64,000 nucleotides of DNA from NCBI RefSeq assembly GCF_029784155.1, contig NC_073692.1:274827413-274891412 (forward strand), written 5' to 3'. Below the pieces are notes generated by a model. That model saw only the letters and a list, made by a program, of their open reading frames with translations, made no database searches and was not told the origin of the DNA. The stretch is from Uranotaenia lowii. Taxonomy: Eukaryota > Arthropoda > Insecta > Diptera > Culicidae. Both the position numbers and the translations under genes were made by a program. Shown in pieces: positions 10,070-21,949 of the stretch; within the stretch, counting starts at the first letter, position 1, and each line of letters starts with the position of its first letter.

Positions 10070-10998
10070 GGGGAAGAGGGGGCATAATGCCCACGTTAAG
10101 AAGAAAGCCTTGTTTTAGAATACATATGAAAAGATTAACTTTAATTTTCAATTGAGTATGGAAGTTTGGTTTATTTTTTGTCTAAATCTGATAGTTAGAA
10201 TAACTGGAAGGTCAAAAAAGGTCACAAATTTGATGAAGTTTGAAGAGTAGGTTGAAAATTGGATTTCAAATTCAGTAGGGGCATAATGCGCATATGTGTG
10301 TACCCAATCGCGCCGTTTAACGTTTAATAAGTGTTTATTGATCCAAGTGCCTCCGAAAGTGTTTGCCAGGTAAAAACACTTCTATTCTATTTCACAGATG
10401 AAAAAATGTATTGCTACGCGCAGTGCTGCCAGATATACTACAATTCTTGTGAATAGTTAATTAAATCTATATGAAATTTAGGAATTTTAAATATATTCTT
10501 TTATATTCAAGTTATGTTTTCCAATACAACTCATTAATATCTTTAAAATTGTTGTGATGAAACTGCATATAAATTTGAACAAATATGAAACATGCTTAAA
10601 GATAAAGGAACATGGCGCGTTTTGCCCTATCTAGACATGTTTATTAAAAATCGTTCAAAATAACAGAAAAAATAATTGAATAAGGAAATTTTTCGTTTTG
10701 TGATGATTTTCAAGACCAATGTTCATCATAGTAACAGATGTCCGGTAATTTTTTTTGTCGACAGATGCCGTTATTCCTTACGAAAGTCAAGGCACAAATT
10801 GCAAGGAATATGGTTTGAAAAGTATTTTTGGATTTTTGCAGGGATTTATCGGATTTTTGATGCTAATTTTTTGTACAAAAGGTTTCTACTGTTAATTAGA
10901 AAGGAATAGCGTACCAGATTCTTAAAATAAGTGTATATCTAGCTAGATATCGCAGTGGGGCGTTTTGCCCACACTGGGCATTATACCCCCAGTTCCCC
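10070..10998. mobile_element. TA-flanked GGGG element with GGGCATAATGCCC motif
   Basis: The element begins GGGGAAGAGGGGGCATAATG and ends with CATTATACCCCCAGTTCCCC. These are imperfect inverted termini, and TA lies directly outside each end (10068-10069, 10999-11000). Subterminal copies of GGGGCATAATGCGC and GCGCGTTTTGCCC occur inside at about 10278 and 10615. It is 929 bp with no transposase, so it is non-autonomous. The 77-codon frame at 10676-10909 has no resemblance to a known protein. Confidence 0.65.
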
Positions 10999-11000
10999 TA

Positions 11001-12197
11001 ACCGGGAGATCGATGAATGCTCTCGTTTCAGCTCTTTAATTCGTTTTCTACATTTACATGTCAAAAAAGGATTCATCCGGATGCAGTCAGAATGGCATGG
11101 TATGAGCTTGGTGATGCGATGCAGGAAGCATTCGAGTTCAGGATATATTGTGCAAGGTTATTGCTCAGGTTTCCACGAGCCAGCTACCTTCGTATCTACA
11201 TAGATGCAGCTCGTCTTGGCCCGCTATACAAGAGACAGCTTCCGAGATGCAAAATTGAGGCTTCCTTGTGCATCTGAAGGAGAACATATGATTCTGCAGT
11301 GGAAAACAAGCATTTGTTACCATGATGCTTCTCCATTTCTCTCGTGTTTTTTGCTTCACTGGAGCCACTGCAGCAGGGAGGTAAATTCTTTTATATTTAT
11401 TATTTAATATAACAATTGCATGGCACCGGTTGTAACATCACTTGATGTACGCTTGCTGCTTGCTGTCTACAGATCCAGATCGAGAAAGCTTGGCCGACCA
11501 GCCAGTCAGTCAGCCTGGGCTAAGGAATGAAACTGCAAAACCGTCGGAGCGAAATTTCATTTCCTAGGATCAGAACGCTCTCTAAATGTGCCCTCGAGTC
11601 GAGGAATGTGTTACGGATACGAGTTTCGAAGGATTGACTTGTAGCTCTTCGGCAAAGGTAGGTTAGGTATGCAAAATATTTTAACTGGAAGGCAAACTGC
11701 AGCAAACTAATATGGTTTCGGATGGAGCCTTGGAGCTGGATGCGGCAAAATTCAGCAACGCCATGTGTTATGGTTACATGTTTCCGGCGCAAAACTAATC
11801 AATTTTTCACAACACAACAAGCGGGTCAACGGGAGTTTTTGGGGACGCAACAATCTAATTTGTTGTCGTGTTCTCTTCCGGAAAAATTCTTTTCGATGAA
11901 GCGTTATGCGAAATTGAACAATAAAACTAAATTGTCATTCCAAATAAAATAGTTAATTCAATGATCGATGGTAAAAAATGTCAATAATTCATGAATGCAA
12001 CAGTGCAACAGAAAAAAATATTTTCATACTTTTTTCTTCAATTTTATGATTATTGCTTGTTATGATCGAAACTAGTTGTTTAAGATTATTTTTGGACAAA
12101 TAACGATCAAATTTTCATAGTACAATATTTTGCTTGCTGCGCTTGCTTGCACGGGAATCTCCCTTAATATTTGTACCAAACATCTGAATTCTGTATA
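11001..12197. other. GC-richer unique-looking segment, no gene identified
   Basis: From 11001 to about 11900 base composition rises and several short overlapping frames of 60-90 codons appear on both strands. None has a recognisable domain, signal peptide or consistent codon pattern. Together with the segment before 10068 it looks like a non-repetitive locus interrupted by the GGGG element. It could be conserved non-coding DNA or decayed exons. Confidence 0.35.
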
Positions 12198-13714
12198 CTT
12201 TAAATCAGGGATGAGCAACCCGCGGCCCGCGGGCCACATGCGGCCCTCGAGGCATGTTTGTGCGGCCCGCGAAGCCTTTCTCAAATTTAATTTTTTCCCC
12301 GATTTTTTTACGACATATTGTTAATTATATTAAAATCCTGGTCCTGATAATTTAATGAAGTATGACTTCATTTGTTCGTAGTTGCAATTGCCCCGCAATC
12401 ATTCAGATTGGTAACTTTTTCTAGAATGTTAAGCAAGTTTGAGTTTTTTTTTGTTCTAATCCATATAAGCGGATCGGAAGAGCAAACAAAAAATCGGAAG
12501 GCATTTCTTAGTCCGTTAGTGAGATTTTTTTTAGTTCAAACAAAAATAAAGCTTTATGATGAAAATGCTCAGCATTTTTGTTTAAATTTAATTATTTATC
12601 AAATTTGAAAAAAGGCTAGTTTTGAACAAAACAACAACAACAAAACAATAACAAGTAAATTATTTTTGTTCTTGAATATTGATGGAAATGAGAACAGTTT
12701 AATAGAAAATACTGGGTGAACGATTCACGACAAAGTGTTAAGTTGTTTTGTGTTCAACCCAAAAAGTTTGGGACGATTATCTATGATGTCATCTCAGAAA
12801 TTTCTTAGGCAAGTTAGGCCAAACATCTAAATTGATTAATTTTATTTCAAGATTACCGAAGTCATAAGATTATCATTAACCAGCTTTAGTAAGCTTTTCC
12901 CAATGGTATCTAAATTAATTTAAGAAAATCCATAAAATGTTTAAAAAATAGAGAATCAAGAAAGCTAACTGTAATTTTGATAAAGTTTGCTTAAAAAAAA
13001 CTATGAAATTGTGAATTTTGCTGTGATTTTGACAACTTTGCTACAGTATACTCAAATAAATGATCATCAAATTAGAAAGCAGTTTTTTACCGTTTAAAGA
13101 AAAGAAAAAACAGGTATTTGAGGACAAAAATTAAATTGAGAAAATAATTCTAAGAAATGTGTACTTGAAAAAGGATTTTAAGTCTTAAAATTTCAGTATC
13201 GATTCTACGTTCAACGCTGAGAAGACGGTGATTTCCTAGAAATATATTTTCTCACTTTTAGCTCCTTGAAACTTTACAATTGAAGTGATGGCGAATTGTA
13301 TCAACAGACAGTACAGAAAAGAGTTTTTCCTAGAAAACGGTTAAAATCTTTTTATAAACTATAGAATGAATTTAAAAAAAATTCATTTCGAATGAAAAAG
13401 AGAAGCAAATTATGTTTCTGTTAGTTAGAATTAATTTTCGTGATAAAGTTTTCATCGATTAAATATTTAAATTATTCAAAAATGATTAAGATTTGGTGAA
13501 GTCACTATTAAATTTCGAATGATTTTATGTACCTTGTATTTGAAAAAAAGGGTGATAATTTGTTTTTCCTATAACCTCATGAATTTTTGTTTCTGCTTTG
13601 TTTTTGTCAAAAAATTGTCGTTTTAATAAATATTATTTTGAGTGCGGCCGGTGAAAAGATTTCAATTTAAAATTGGCCCGTTGCCTCAAAAGGTTGATCA
13701 CCCCTGCTTTAAAT
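12198..13714. mobile_element. hAT-like non-autonomous element with 8-bp duplication
   Basis: CTTTAAAT flanks the element at 12198-12205 and 13707-13714, an exact 8-bp duplication as expected for hAT. The left end is CAGGGATGAGCAACC and the right end is GGTTGATCACCCCTG, its imperfect inverted repeat. A GC-rich subterminal block, GCGGCCCGCGGGCC, follows the left end, with GTGCGGCC near the right end. The 1501-bp body is AT-rich and holds only short frames, so no transposase is encoded. Confidence 0.85.
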
Positions 13715-14389
13715 CATTTCATCGCAGTTAAACTCTTGAAGACTTGTTTGCACAAACTTACCTAAAACTTGGTAATAATTAAGATTTAGATTTAGCCTAG
13801 AAATGTTTTTCATTTCTTCCTTTTTTCATGCGTTATTTTTTTTCTACACTACAGTTCCAATTCCCGACCATTTTTGAGTTTCCAAGAATCAGGGAATATG
13901 AGAATCCTTTTACCTGGGAATTTCTGTGGCCGGAAGCATACAAAACCATACATATATATGCTGAAGTAATTTTAATGTTTTACCCTAATTGCAAGTAATC
14001 GACAAAATTGAGAAAATAAAAATTCACTAACGAAAGAAGTTTGATTGTTAGACTTTAGATAACTGGTCAAATTTCATAAATTCACGGATAGTCACCCATT
14101 TGTTTAAAATTTCAAGTTGCTCTATTCGGAATCGTTCGGAAAATTCTAAACGGTTAGTATTGCAAAATGAACCATTTCAATTCAACTTTACTTGTAATTT
14201 TTTTTTTTTCATTGAAATTGTTGGTCGTTTTTTCACTTTTAATATTTAGTAGGTGTTCAAATAAACAAAACCATGTTTTAAACTCAAGGTAATAACCATG
14301 TTTTATTAAAATCAAGGTAGATCAAATATGTATGAAACTGGATTTTCTGGCATACACGGATTTGGAATATTCAAAACGAAATAGATTGA
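13715..14389. other. AT-rich, no feature recognised
   Basis: No open frame or repeat structure that can be supported. Confidence 0.5.
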
Positions 14390-14680
14390 ATTTTCAACCT
14401 TTTTAATGATTTTTTTTTTTCAAAGACAAAATCATATTAATCACTGTGAAAACACTCGTCTTACCTTTACCGTTAATCCAGCTCTATATGTCAATGACAC
14501 GATTTAATAGGAAATTCTCCTGGCTATAATTTTGCAGAAGACATCAAAGGGATACAAATTGAGATAAAAGAGTTGGAATGTCACGTGATTGTTACTTCAT
14601 TTAAAAGAATATGATAAAACTTCTCATCACTGATTGTACTAGAACCAGAAATAGTATTCTATTTATTTACAATAAATTCG
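14390..14680 (+). repeat. Dispersed repeat, inverted partner at 20865-21135
   Basis: Blocks shared in inverted orientation include GATACAAATTGAGA, the GCAGAAGACATCAAAG / TTTGATGTCTTCTAC pair, CTTCTCATCACTGATT and CCAGAAATAGTATTCTA. The two copies are about 6.2 kb apart. The unit is non-coding and of unknown family. Confidence 0.6.
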
Positions 14681-14933
14681 GTATTCGGTTTATTTACAAT
14701 AAAAAATCAATCTTTTACAAAAAAAAACTATATGGATTATATGTAGTAAAGAGCATTTTGGGGTTTTATTATCCCGGAACAAATATAAATTTCTTTTTGT
14801 TTGTCACTCTAATTTTTCCAAAATCCTAAAGTGTAGAATAAATAAAGTTTTTAAGACATTACAAACAAAAACTTCTTCGAAAATTCAAACAGTTTAAAGA
14901 GTGGAAGCCAAAATGTTAAATATGGGAGCATGG

Positions 14934-15055
14934 CCATAGGAACGGGGGGAGGGGGTTTTGGGGGTTAAACCCCCTCTCACCCGATTATGGTCCAAAAAAG
15001 TTTAAGAGGTTGTATATGAGACACGACCGTAATGTTGACGTAGAATTACGACAGC
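14934..15055 (+). mobile_element. G-rich terminal sequence of a DNA element (copy 3)
   Basis: It begins GGCCATAGGAACGGGGGG, then has a GGGGGTTAAACCCCC palindrome. Further in lies TTGACGTAGAATTACG, which recurs inverted at 17796-17815. The two may be the ends of one element whose interior has been invaded by the 15218 element and the GT-rich minisatellite. Confidence 0.45.
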
Positions 15056-15214
15056 CTATCTTGTGCCAATGTATTTTTCGTAATAAATTTAAATTTTTTT
15101 GAGTAAAGTTGATCAATTTCAAACAAGTGGTTGGCCGTTAAAAACATTATTCAGCACTATTCAGTTGCATAACTAAAGGCGAAATAAATATAAGCATGTA
15201 CAATAATGTACATA

Positions 15215-15759
15215 TAAGGGGCTGTCCATAAATGATGTCACGCGTCAGGGGGTTATTTGTGACAATTTGTGACATGGGGAGAGGGGGGGTCATCTTGAAC
15301 GTGACATCACATATTGTTACAAAAAAAAAAAAAAAGGCAAAACAATAACAAATAATTTTATCCTAAATTCAATACAATTATACCACGTAAACTTTATGAC
15401 CATTATTATGAAGTTCACAGGAACACTTCCACTGCAACACTCAGGAAAGTCCGCCCCACTTAAATTGTGGCAAAACGTGAACAGGAATGCTTGGCTATTC
15501 TAAAAGGCTTGTTAAATGTTGTTAAACCTTTTTTTTTCTATTCTATGAATAAAACTGATGAATTTAAAATAAAGATACATTTTTAATGAAATTTCTAAAG
15601 AGTTAAAAAAATTTATCCCAGGGGGGAGGGGGGTTTATGAAAACGTGACGTAATACAAAAAGGGAGGGTGGCGGAAGTTGTGACAATATGTGACAAGGGG
15701 GGGAGAGGGGGTCTATTTTTTCCAAACTTTGCGTGACATCATTTATGGACAACCCCTAA
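15215..15759. mobile_element. TAA-flanked MITE (PIF/Harbinger-like target)
   Basis: Inverted termini GGGGCTGTCCATAAATGATG and, at the right, CATCATTTATGGACAACCCC define a 539-bp element at 15218-15756. TAA is duplicated on both sides (15215-15217 and 15757-15759). A 3-bp TWA duplication is characteristic of PIF/Harbinger, so that superfamily is inferred. G-rich subterminal blocks (GGGGAGAGGGGGGG and its counterparts) lie inside. No coding capacity. Confidence 0.75.
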
Positions 15760-16876
15760 GTGGTGTCAAGACCCATGGCTTAGAAATTGAAGTTTTGTTA
15801 CTAAGCTAATTATATGCAAGCTCAGTATCAAACGCCTGCGAGAAAGCTTCTAATGATAGTGCTGGCATTTAATAAATCAAGTGTTCTTAAATAAGGAATT
15901 TTGAATCTGTTTTTTTCTTTTATTCAACGTTTGGATTAAAAAAAACGCTGCATAAAAAGACAAAAATTGAAGCAATACTTTTTTATACAACACAGTTTTT
16001 CATCAAATTTCAATAAAAAATCTGCTAAATCAACAACTGATCCCTTTCATCCATACGCTTAACTCTTAGCAAAAGATGACGCACATAAAATGTGCGTTAA
16101 TATATATCAAGTATGTACATTTGTTGTCTTATATGCAATTCTCGTTTGGTCAATTATTTAGAGTCAGTACAATGGTCGTGCTAAAAACGACGTTTTTTAA
16201 ACATTGATACCATAAGTCAAACTTGTGACAGCAAAGTGTTTTTTTTTTATTTTACACATAATAACTATGATCAATATGTTTTGATAGGCACAGAAGAACG
16301 CAAAATGCTCTCTTGCATGCAAACTATCCGTAGCAAAGAAACGCATAGTATTAAACGCCTATGAATAGGCAACGATTTCTTCAACATTAAAATCAAACGC
16401 TTGCAAGCTAACTAGTACCTATCAGTGCCGAAATTTTGAGCTTTCTCACCGCTGCCTTTGATAGAAACGCTTGACTCAGTGCAAAAGTAGAGAAAAATCT
16501 CCCTGAAAGTTCTGCCTCATGCGTCTCTTCTGAATCAGTATCAATTCGGTATCGATTTTTGTAAAGGGCGATAGTGCCAATATCGCTGTTCGAGAAAATT
16601 ATTTTTAAATTTTACAGCTCCATAAGTTTCCAAGGAAAATATTACTTATGAACTCAGCTGATTACTCGATTTATTTACATTTGACATAAGCACTTTTGAA
16701 AAATTGATACCAAAATTTATCATTCCCTCTAAGTCAATTCTTTTTCCGTCCAGCAATCACTAGCGTAAAACGACGTTTTAAGGTGGGATTATTGATAATT
16801 CCAGATATTAGATTATTATCAACTCAACAAAAGGCCCTTTTCAGGGCCAAAATAACTTTGAAAGAGTCTTGTCTTT
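15760..16876. other. No gene recognised
   Basis: AT-rich. Contains a repeated AAAACGACGTTTT motif (about 16187 and 16767) and dispersed AAACGC-containing blocks. No open frame of interest. Confidence 0.45.
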
Positions 16877-17435
16877 TCAATACCAATTGGTCGCTTGGGT
16901 GGTGGGTGGTGAGGCGTTGGTAGTAATTGGTGTGTGGCAGGTCTCGTGGGTGGTGTGTGGCGTTGGTGGTAGGTGGTGTGGGTAGGTGGCGTGTGTGGTG
17001 GGTGACAAGGGTGGTGTGTGGCGTGGGTGGTAGGTGGCGTGGGTGGTGAGTGGCGTGGGTGGAAGGTAGAGGTGGTGTGTGGCGAGGATGGTGGATGGCA
17101 GGTGGTGTGGGTTAGGTGACTTGGGTGGTAGGTGGCGTGGGTGGTAGGTGGTTTGTGGCGTTGGTGGTAGGTGGTGCGGGTGGTGTGGATAGGTGGCTTG
17201 GGTGGTAGGTGACAAGGGTGGTGTGTGGCGTGGGTGGTAGTTGGCGTGGGTGGTAGTTGGCGTGGGTGGAAGGTAGAGTTGGTGTGTGGCGAGGATAGTG
17301 GATGGACAGGTGGTGTGGGTGATGGATGGCTTGGGTGGTAGGTGGCGTGGGTGGCGTGTGGCGTGGGTGATGTGTGGCGTGGGTGGTAGGTGTGGCGTAG
17401 GTGGCGTGGGTGGTAGGTGACAAGGTAGGTGCTGG
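16877..17435. repeat. GT-rich minisatellite (GGTGGYRKGTGGCGTG)n
   Basis: About 560 bp of irregular units mixing GGTGGTAGGTGGCGTGG and GGTGGTGTGTGGCG. A larger block of roughly 240 bp appears twice (compare 16970-17110 with 17205-17320). The minus-strand frames at 16877-17686 and 17112-17423 translate as Pro-Thr-His repeats and reflect the repeat, not a gene. Confidence 0.85.
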
Positions 17436-17559
17436 TTATGCATGGTCTCCGCTATTTTCGTACTGTGGCAACTTGCCACTGTTTGAACAGCAAAACGATA
17501 TCTGCATAGGATTACCGCTGGTGGGGTCCGTATGCAGATCGAATTGCACTGCTCAACGG

Positions 17560-17690
17560 GCAAACTGAGAATGAAAACGGTCGACCAGAGACCCCTTACT
17601 TTTATATCTTTCGAAGGAAGGGAAAAATAAAACATACCAAGGGGCGTGGCGTCCGTGTTTTTTGTCATTTTCGACCAGCCAATCAACGAT
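17560..17690 (-). promoter_or_regulatory. Core-promoter-like segment (CCAAT, TATA, Inr)
   Basis: On the minus strand TGATTGGCTGG (17675-17685), GATATAAAAGTAAG (about 17595-17608) and TCATTCTCAGTT (about 17563-17574) occur in promoter order. The initiator-like sequence is about 30 bp below the TATA box. The spacing fits an arthropod pol II core promoter. About 125 bp downstream the sequence runs into the GT-rich minisatellite and no gene follows, so this may be a captured or orphaned promoter. Confidence 0.5.
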
Positions 17691-17814
17691 GAGCAGGCTT
17701 GAAATGTCTTTTAGGAAAGATGTCCTTGAGTTGGAAAGTTTTCGTGACGCGAGATCTGATCGCAACTTTCAATTTGCCCCCCTATAGTGTTGCCGTAAGA
17801 CGTAATTCTACGTC

Positions 17815-19580
17815 AAAAAGCAAGCGAGGTTTTCTACTCTACACTTATAATTTCTATTCCATAATCAAATTATGATCAAAGAGCAAAGATATTCAAGAGT
17901 AACAATCTAGACTAAAAACTAATGCCAAAATCTCAAAAACCCATCCCAAGTTCAAAATTCTGCTACAATTTTTCAAAATTTTCTCACGTATTCATAGAAT
18001 AAGGTTGTCAGAATTTTTTCAGCAAGTATCCGGGCCTGAAAAATCCGGGCTGTTTTATATAAAAACCTGGCAAAACCGGGTATTTGATTGCAAAATTGTC
18101 GACCGAATTACAGGCAATACCGGCCAATTTTGATTCGAACCAAGGAATTGCTCATCAAAAATCAAGAAAAACTTGAAAAAACCATTCATGATCATTTTTT
18201 AAACTTGCTCCAGAAATTTCGGACACATAAGTAAAAAATAATTTACAACACAATTTGTTTTTCAAAGTTTGATTTAAAAGTGAGAATAAGAACAGACCGG
18301 GTTTTCCCTATGAAATCCGGGTAACGGGGTGACCGAATTTCTCCTAAATTTTATATTAAATATCCGGAAGCAATCTGACAACCTTATCATGGAAATTCAG
18401 GTCTGAATATTAATCTTTAAATTAAACCCATTTTGGAGGTTCTGGTGTATTTCTAAATATTTTCGTATTTCTGATTCTGATTCTGAAGTTTGGGTTTCTA
18501 GATTTTTAGTTCGAATAATCATTAAAAATTAGGAATTAATTACTGCTTTGAAATCCTGGTAAAAAATAGATTTTGCATTTCAAATCAAATAAAAATCATG
18601 TTTTTTGCGTTTTCAATATTTTGATAATATTTTTCCGAATAGGAAAAAAGAAGAATTTTGCTTTATATTCAAATTCGAAGTTCTCAAACTTTATTCTAAC
18701 ACCAACTATAAACACTTTAAGCTTCTAAGTGATGATCCAGTATTGAAAACTCAGATTCAGATTCATCATTCAAAATTCAAATTTTGATTCAGATTAACAA
18801 CACAGATTAAAAATAAAGTTGAAAAAATGAATTAAGATTAAACCAGCGATACAGAATTTAAATAACAGATTCATGAAAGATGGCTCAAAATCTTCGCTTA
18901 AAAAATTCTGATCTGTAATTAAGTTTCGGAAATCGTACTTATTCTACATTTCAGAAATCGCATACAAATTCAGAAACAGATGCAAAGTTCATTTTTTGAA
19001 TTCAGGTTCAGAATTCAGATTCAGGAAAAGATTTAACTTGTTAATGGGTTTTTCAATCAACATAAACTTGAAGAGGAATTCAAGAGAACATGAACATGAA
19101 TCTGAAAATTTGTTATCCCTTACTGTTTTTCTTTTTGAAATTTTTATTTATTTTCTTCAAAGATTAGAATCTCGGAATTTGCAAAAGTGTTTGGAAGATT
19201 GGGCTCGTTTGATTTGAGTATAGAATAACTTTTTATTCGAAGGCATGTCTAAAAAGAAATTAATTTATGCTCAAATCAAATAGTTTTGATCTACCAGACT
19301 CTTGAACAAATTCAAAAATTGTATCCTTCGATGAAAGAAAATTCCATGTTTTGTTTCTGAAGGTTTCATAAAAAAAATTTGCTCACCATTTAGGCAAAGG
19401 ACTTCTTTTCTAAAGTTACGATTTAATACAAAAACTTTGAATGAGAACTAAAAAATGAATAATCATATAGTAACAAATATAATTTGTTTTTTTTTTATTC
19501 GTACGTTGTTGGGCAAAAAATTTTAGGTAAAAATCAGTCTCCAAAACTCCCCCCATGGGTCGGTTCTTCCTACGGCCCTG
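17815..19580 (-). mobile_element. Old DNA element with G-rich terminus (copy B)
   Basis: Inverted counterpart of 5540-6735, recognised by scattered but collinear blocks such as CAAGCGAGG, AACAATCTAGACTAAAA, GATCTACCAGACTC and CGTTGTTGGGCAAAAAA. The right edge, read on the minus strand, is GGGCCGTAGGAAG followed by a weakened G-run. A complete short element is nested at 18002-18384. No protein survives. Confidence 0.5.
18002..18384. mobile_element. CCGGGC-rich MITE with TA duplication
   Basis: AGGTTGTCAGA at the left end and TCTGACAACCT at the right end are perfect inverted repeats, with TA on each side (18000-18001, 18385-18386). The interior has CCGGGCC, ACCGGGTAT and CCGGGTAACGGGG blocks, shared with the fragment at 175-314. 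383 bp, non-coding, inserted in copy B. Confidence 0.75.
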
Positions 19581-20864
19581 GATGGGAGTAATATCACCTG
19601 TTGTTCAAGAATTTTTTTCAAATGTTCGATCTCAATTTTATCGATTGTTTGATTTTTTGCAATGTAGATTGTATACACGTTTGTTGCGGGCCTCACTTTG
19701 TGGGTTCACTTTTTCCAATTTATTGTAAATTTGAATTAAATTTTATTTTTTAAACGCCCCTCCCCATCCTCATGACGTGTAAACTTCAAATGACAAAAGA
19801 TTGCTTTCAAATTTCTGGCCATACGAAAACGGATGGCACCTGCTTTACTTGAAAATTTTGTTATTCATTTCATACTTTGAGCAATGTTACGTTACATTTT
19901 CAATTTGTGCCTTATCTTGGCAAATATATGTAGAAATATTATTTTAAGCAGTTCACGCTACTACTTTAAATTCTGTTCATGACACAATGTTATATTTTGT
20001 TTTCATATAAGTAAGAAAATAACATTCTAGAGGAAAGCCGTAAATGCAGAAATCCACAGACAAATGTTTGAAGTGTTCCATATTATCTGATGAAAACCCA
20101 TGTTTTTTTTTATCTAGGAAATTTGAAAAAAAAACCTTAGTTTGAACAAATGCAAAATTTTTAGAAAACGAAATAAAAAATTCGCAAAAAATCTGATGAC
20201 TTCAGATCTGACAACTAAAAGTGAATTGAGAGAATATTTTCAGATAATAGTATTACATCAAATCAACCACTTAAAATTGTTGAAAACAAAGTTGATGTTG
20301 AGATTATGTAGTCTTTATTTTTAATGAAAAACATTAAATTCAGTTCGTGTACTTTTGACAATAATGAACAATCAATTACGACCACTCGTGTCTACATAAA
20401 CACTAATTTTTGTAACCAAACATAAACAATAGGTTGAATTTTTTTTTATTTTATATATGAAATTTTATTATTCTTGTGATACCCGTGTCTAAGGATTTAC
20501 AATTAAAAGTGAAGAGTATGAAAACCTTCAGAAGTCATCAAAAAGGATGAAAGATTTTCAACAAAGATGTATGCTTCTGAAATCAAGAAAGAAATTATTT
20601 AAAATTTGGGCTTAAATGTTAGAAGAAAATCTGTCTGTTCCCTAGTCCCAAATGTTTATTCATGAAGTTCTCACATTAACTTAAATCAAAATATAATTAT
20701 CTAATTTTTTAAGAAAACTGGGAACCAGTTTTTCCAGAATAAACCCCTATAGATAAATGCTCGTTACATCAAATTATCCTATACATGAAAGATGAAATAT
20801 TGATTTTTTTGATACAAATAAACCATGTTAAACATTTATAAACTCTGCAATCAATAGCTAAGCT
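19581..20864. other. AT-rich, no feature recognised
   Basis: Only short frames without family resemblance (for example 20142-20324). No structural repeat seen. Confidence 0.5.
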
Positions 20865-21135
20865 CGTAGAATACTATTTCTGGTCTAAGTATAATCAGTG
20901 ATGAGAAGTTCAATTAAATTTTTCAAATTAAATAATACTCACCCTGTTTGTCACATTACTACTCTTTTCTCTTAATTTGTATCACTTTGATGTCTTCTAC
21001 AAAATTGTAGCCAAGAAAATTTCCTATTCAATCTCGTCATTGACATATGAAGCTGGATTAACGGTAAAGGTAAGACTAGCGTTTTCACGGTGATTAGTAT
21101 GATTTTGTCTTTGAAAAAAAAAAAACTATTAAAAG
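20865..21135 (-). repeat. Dispersed repeat, inverted partner of 14390-14680
   Basis: Same non-coding unit as at 14390 in opposite orientation. It is followed by a tract of A residues at 21115-21125 that corresponds to a T run at the other copy. Confidence 0.6.
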
Positions 21136-21949
21136 GTTAAAAGTTCTAGACCCCCCGATGGATTATTTCGAATTTGGGCCCAAATTAAATTCGAAAGACT
21201 CAGCTTTCGAATGGTGCGAAAATAAACAATGTAAATTTTCGAAAAATAAAGTTTTCTCGCTGAGACACCGTGATTTGTGTTCCTTTTTTGATGGATCTAA
21301 CCCTGGAGTCTCAAAAACTTTGTTTTGCAAAATTTTTAACTAACGTTTACCTATATGAGTTAATTTGAATTCTTATGTTTGTATGGTAAAAATTAGTATT
21401 TAGTTCTCATTGAACTTTAATTATTTTAAGAAATTTTATGCTGACCTGTGATAATAATTTCAATTTGAAATGTAAAGCTTAAGTTTAAACTCTGCTTTAA
21501 ACAGTTCCTAATATTATATTCCAATATAAAAAAATATCCTGATTTAAAATACAGATTCTTAACAAAAGAGTCTGAATATAAAATAATTTTTATAATTCTC
21601 AATATGGTTTTCAATCTTTATCAATTTTCATTTCTTGTAAGTGAGAAAATTTCAAATATTGTTTCAGTATCGTGAATTTCAATTCAGTTTTCTTGAATTT
21701 GATCATTGCAGAAACAGGCTTGTTGGATTAATTTCTGAAGTGTAAAAAATAAGTAAATATTTTCTATAGGCTCATCGATCGCATTAATGATAATTCTGTT
21801 TTGAAACAATTTCAAATAACTTTATATAAGTAATAGTTTTACCTGGATAGGAACCTATTTTAATTTTTGAAGACATATTATGGCAATGCTTCTTAAAATT
21901 TATGTTCAAAGCATTCTCAACCAAAAAAGAAACTTTTAAACATTCCAGC
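21136..21949. other. No gene recognised
   Basis: AT-rich. The frame at 21158-21343 has no recognisable domain. Confidence 0.45.

Noticed and set aside
16877..17686. 269-codon minus-strand Pro/Thr/His-rich protein
   Set aside because: Produced by the GT-rich minisatellite plus upstream promoter-like DNA; there is no conserved non-repeat part.
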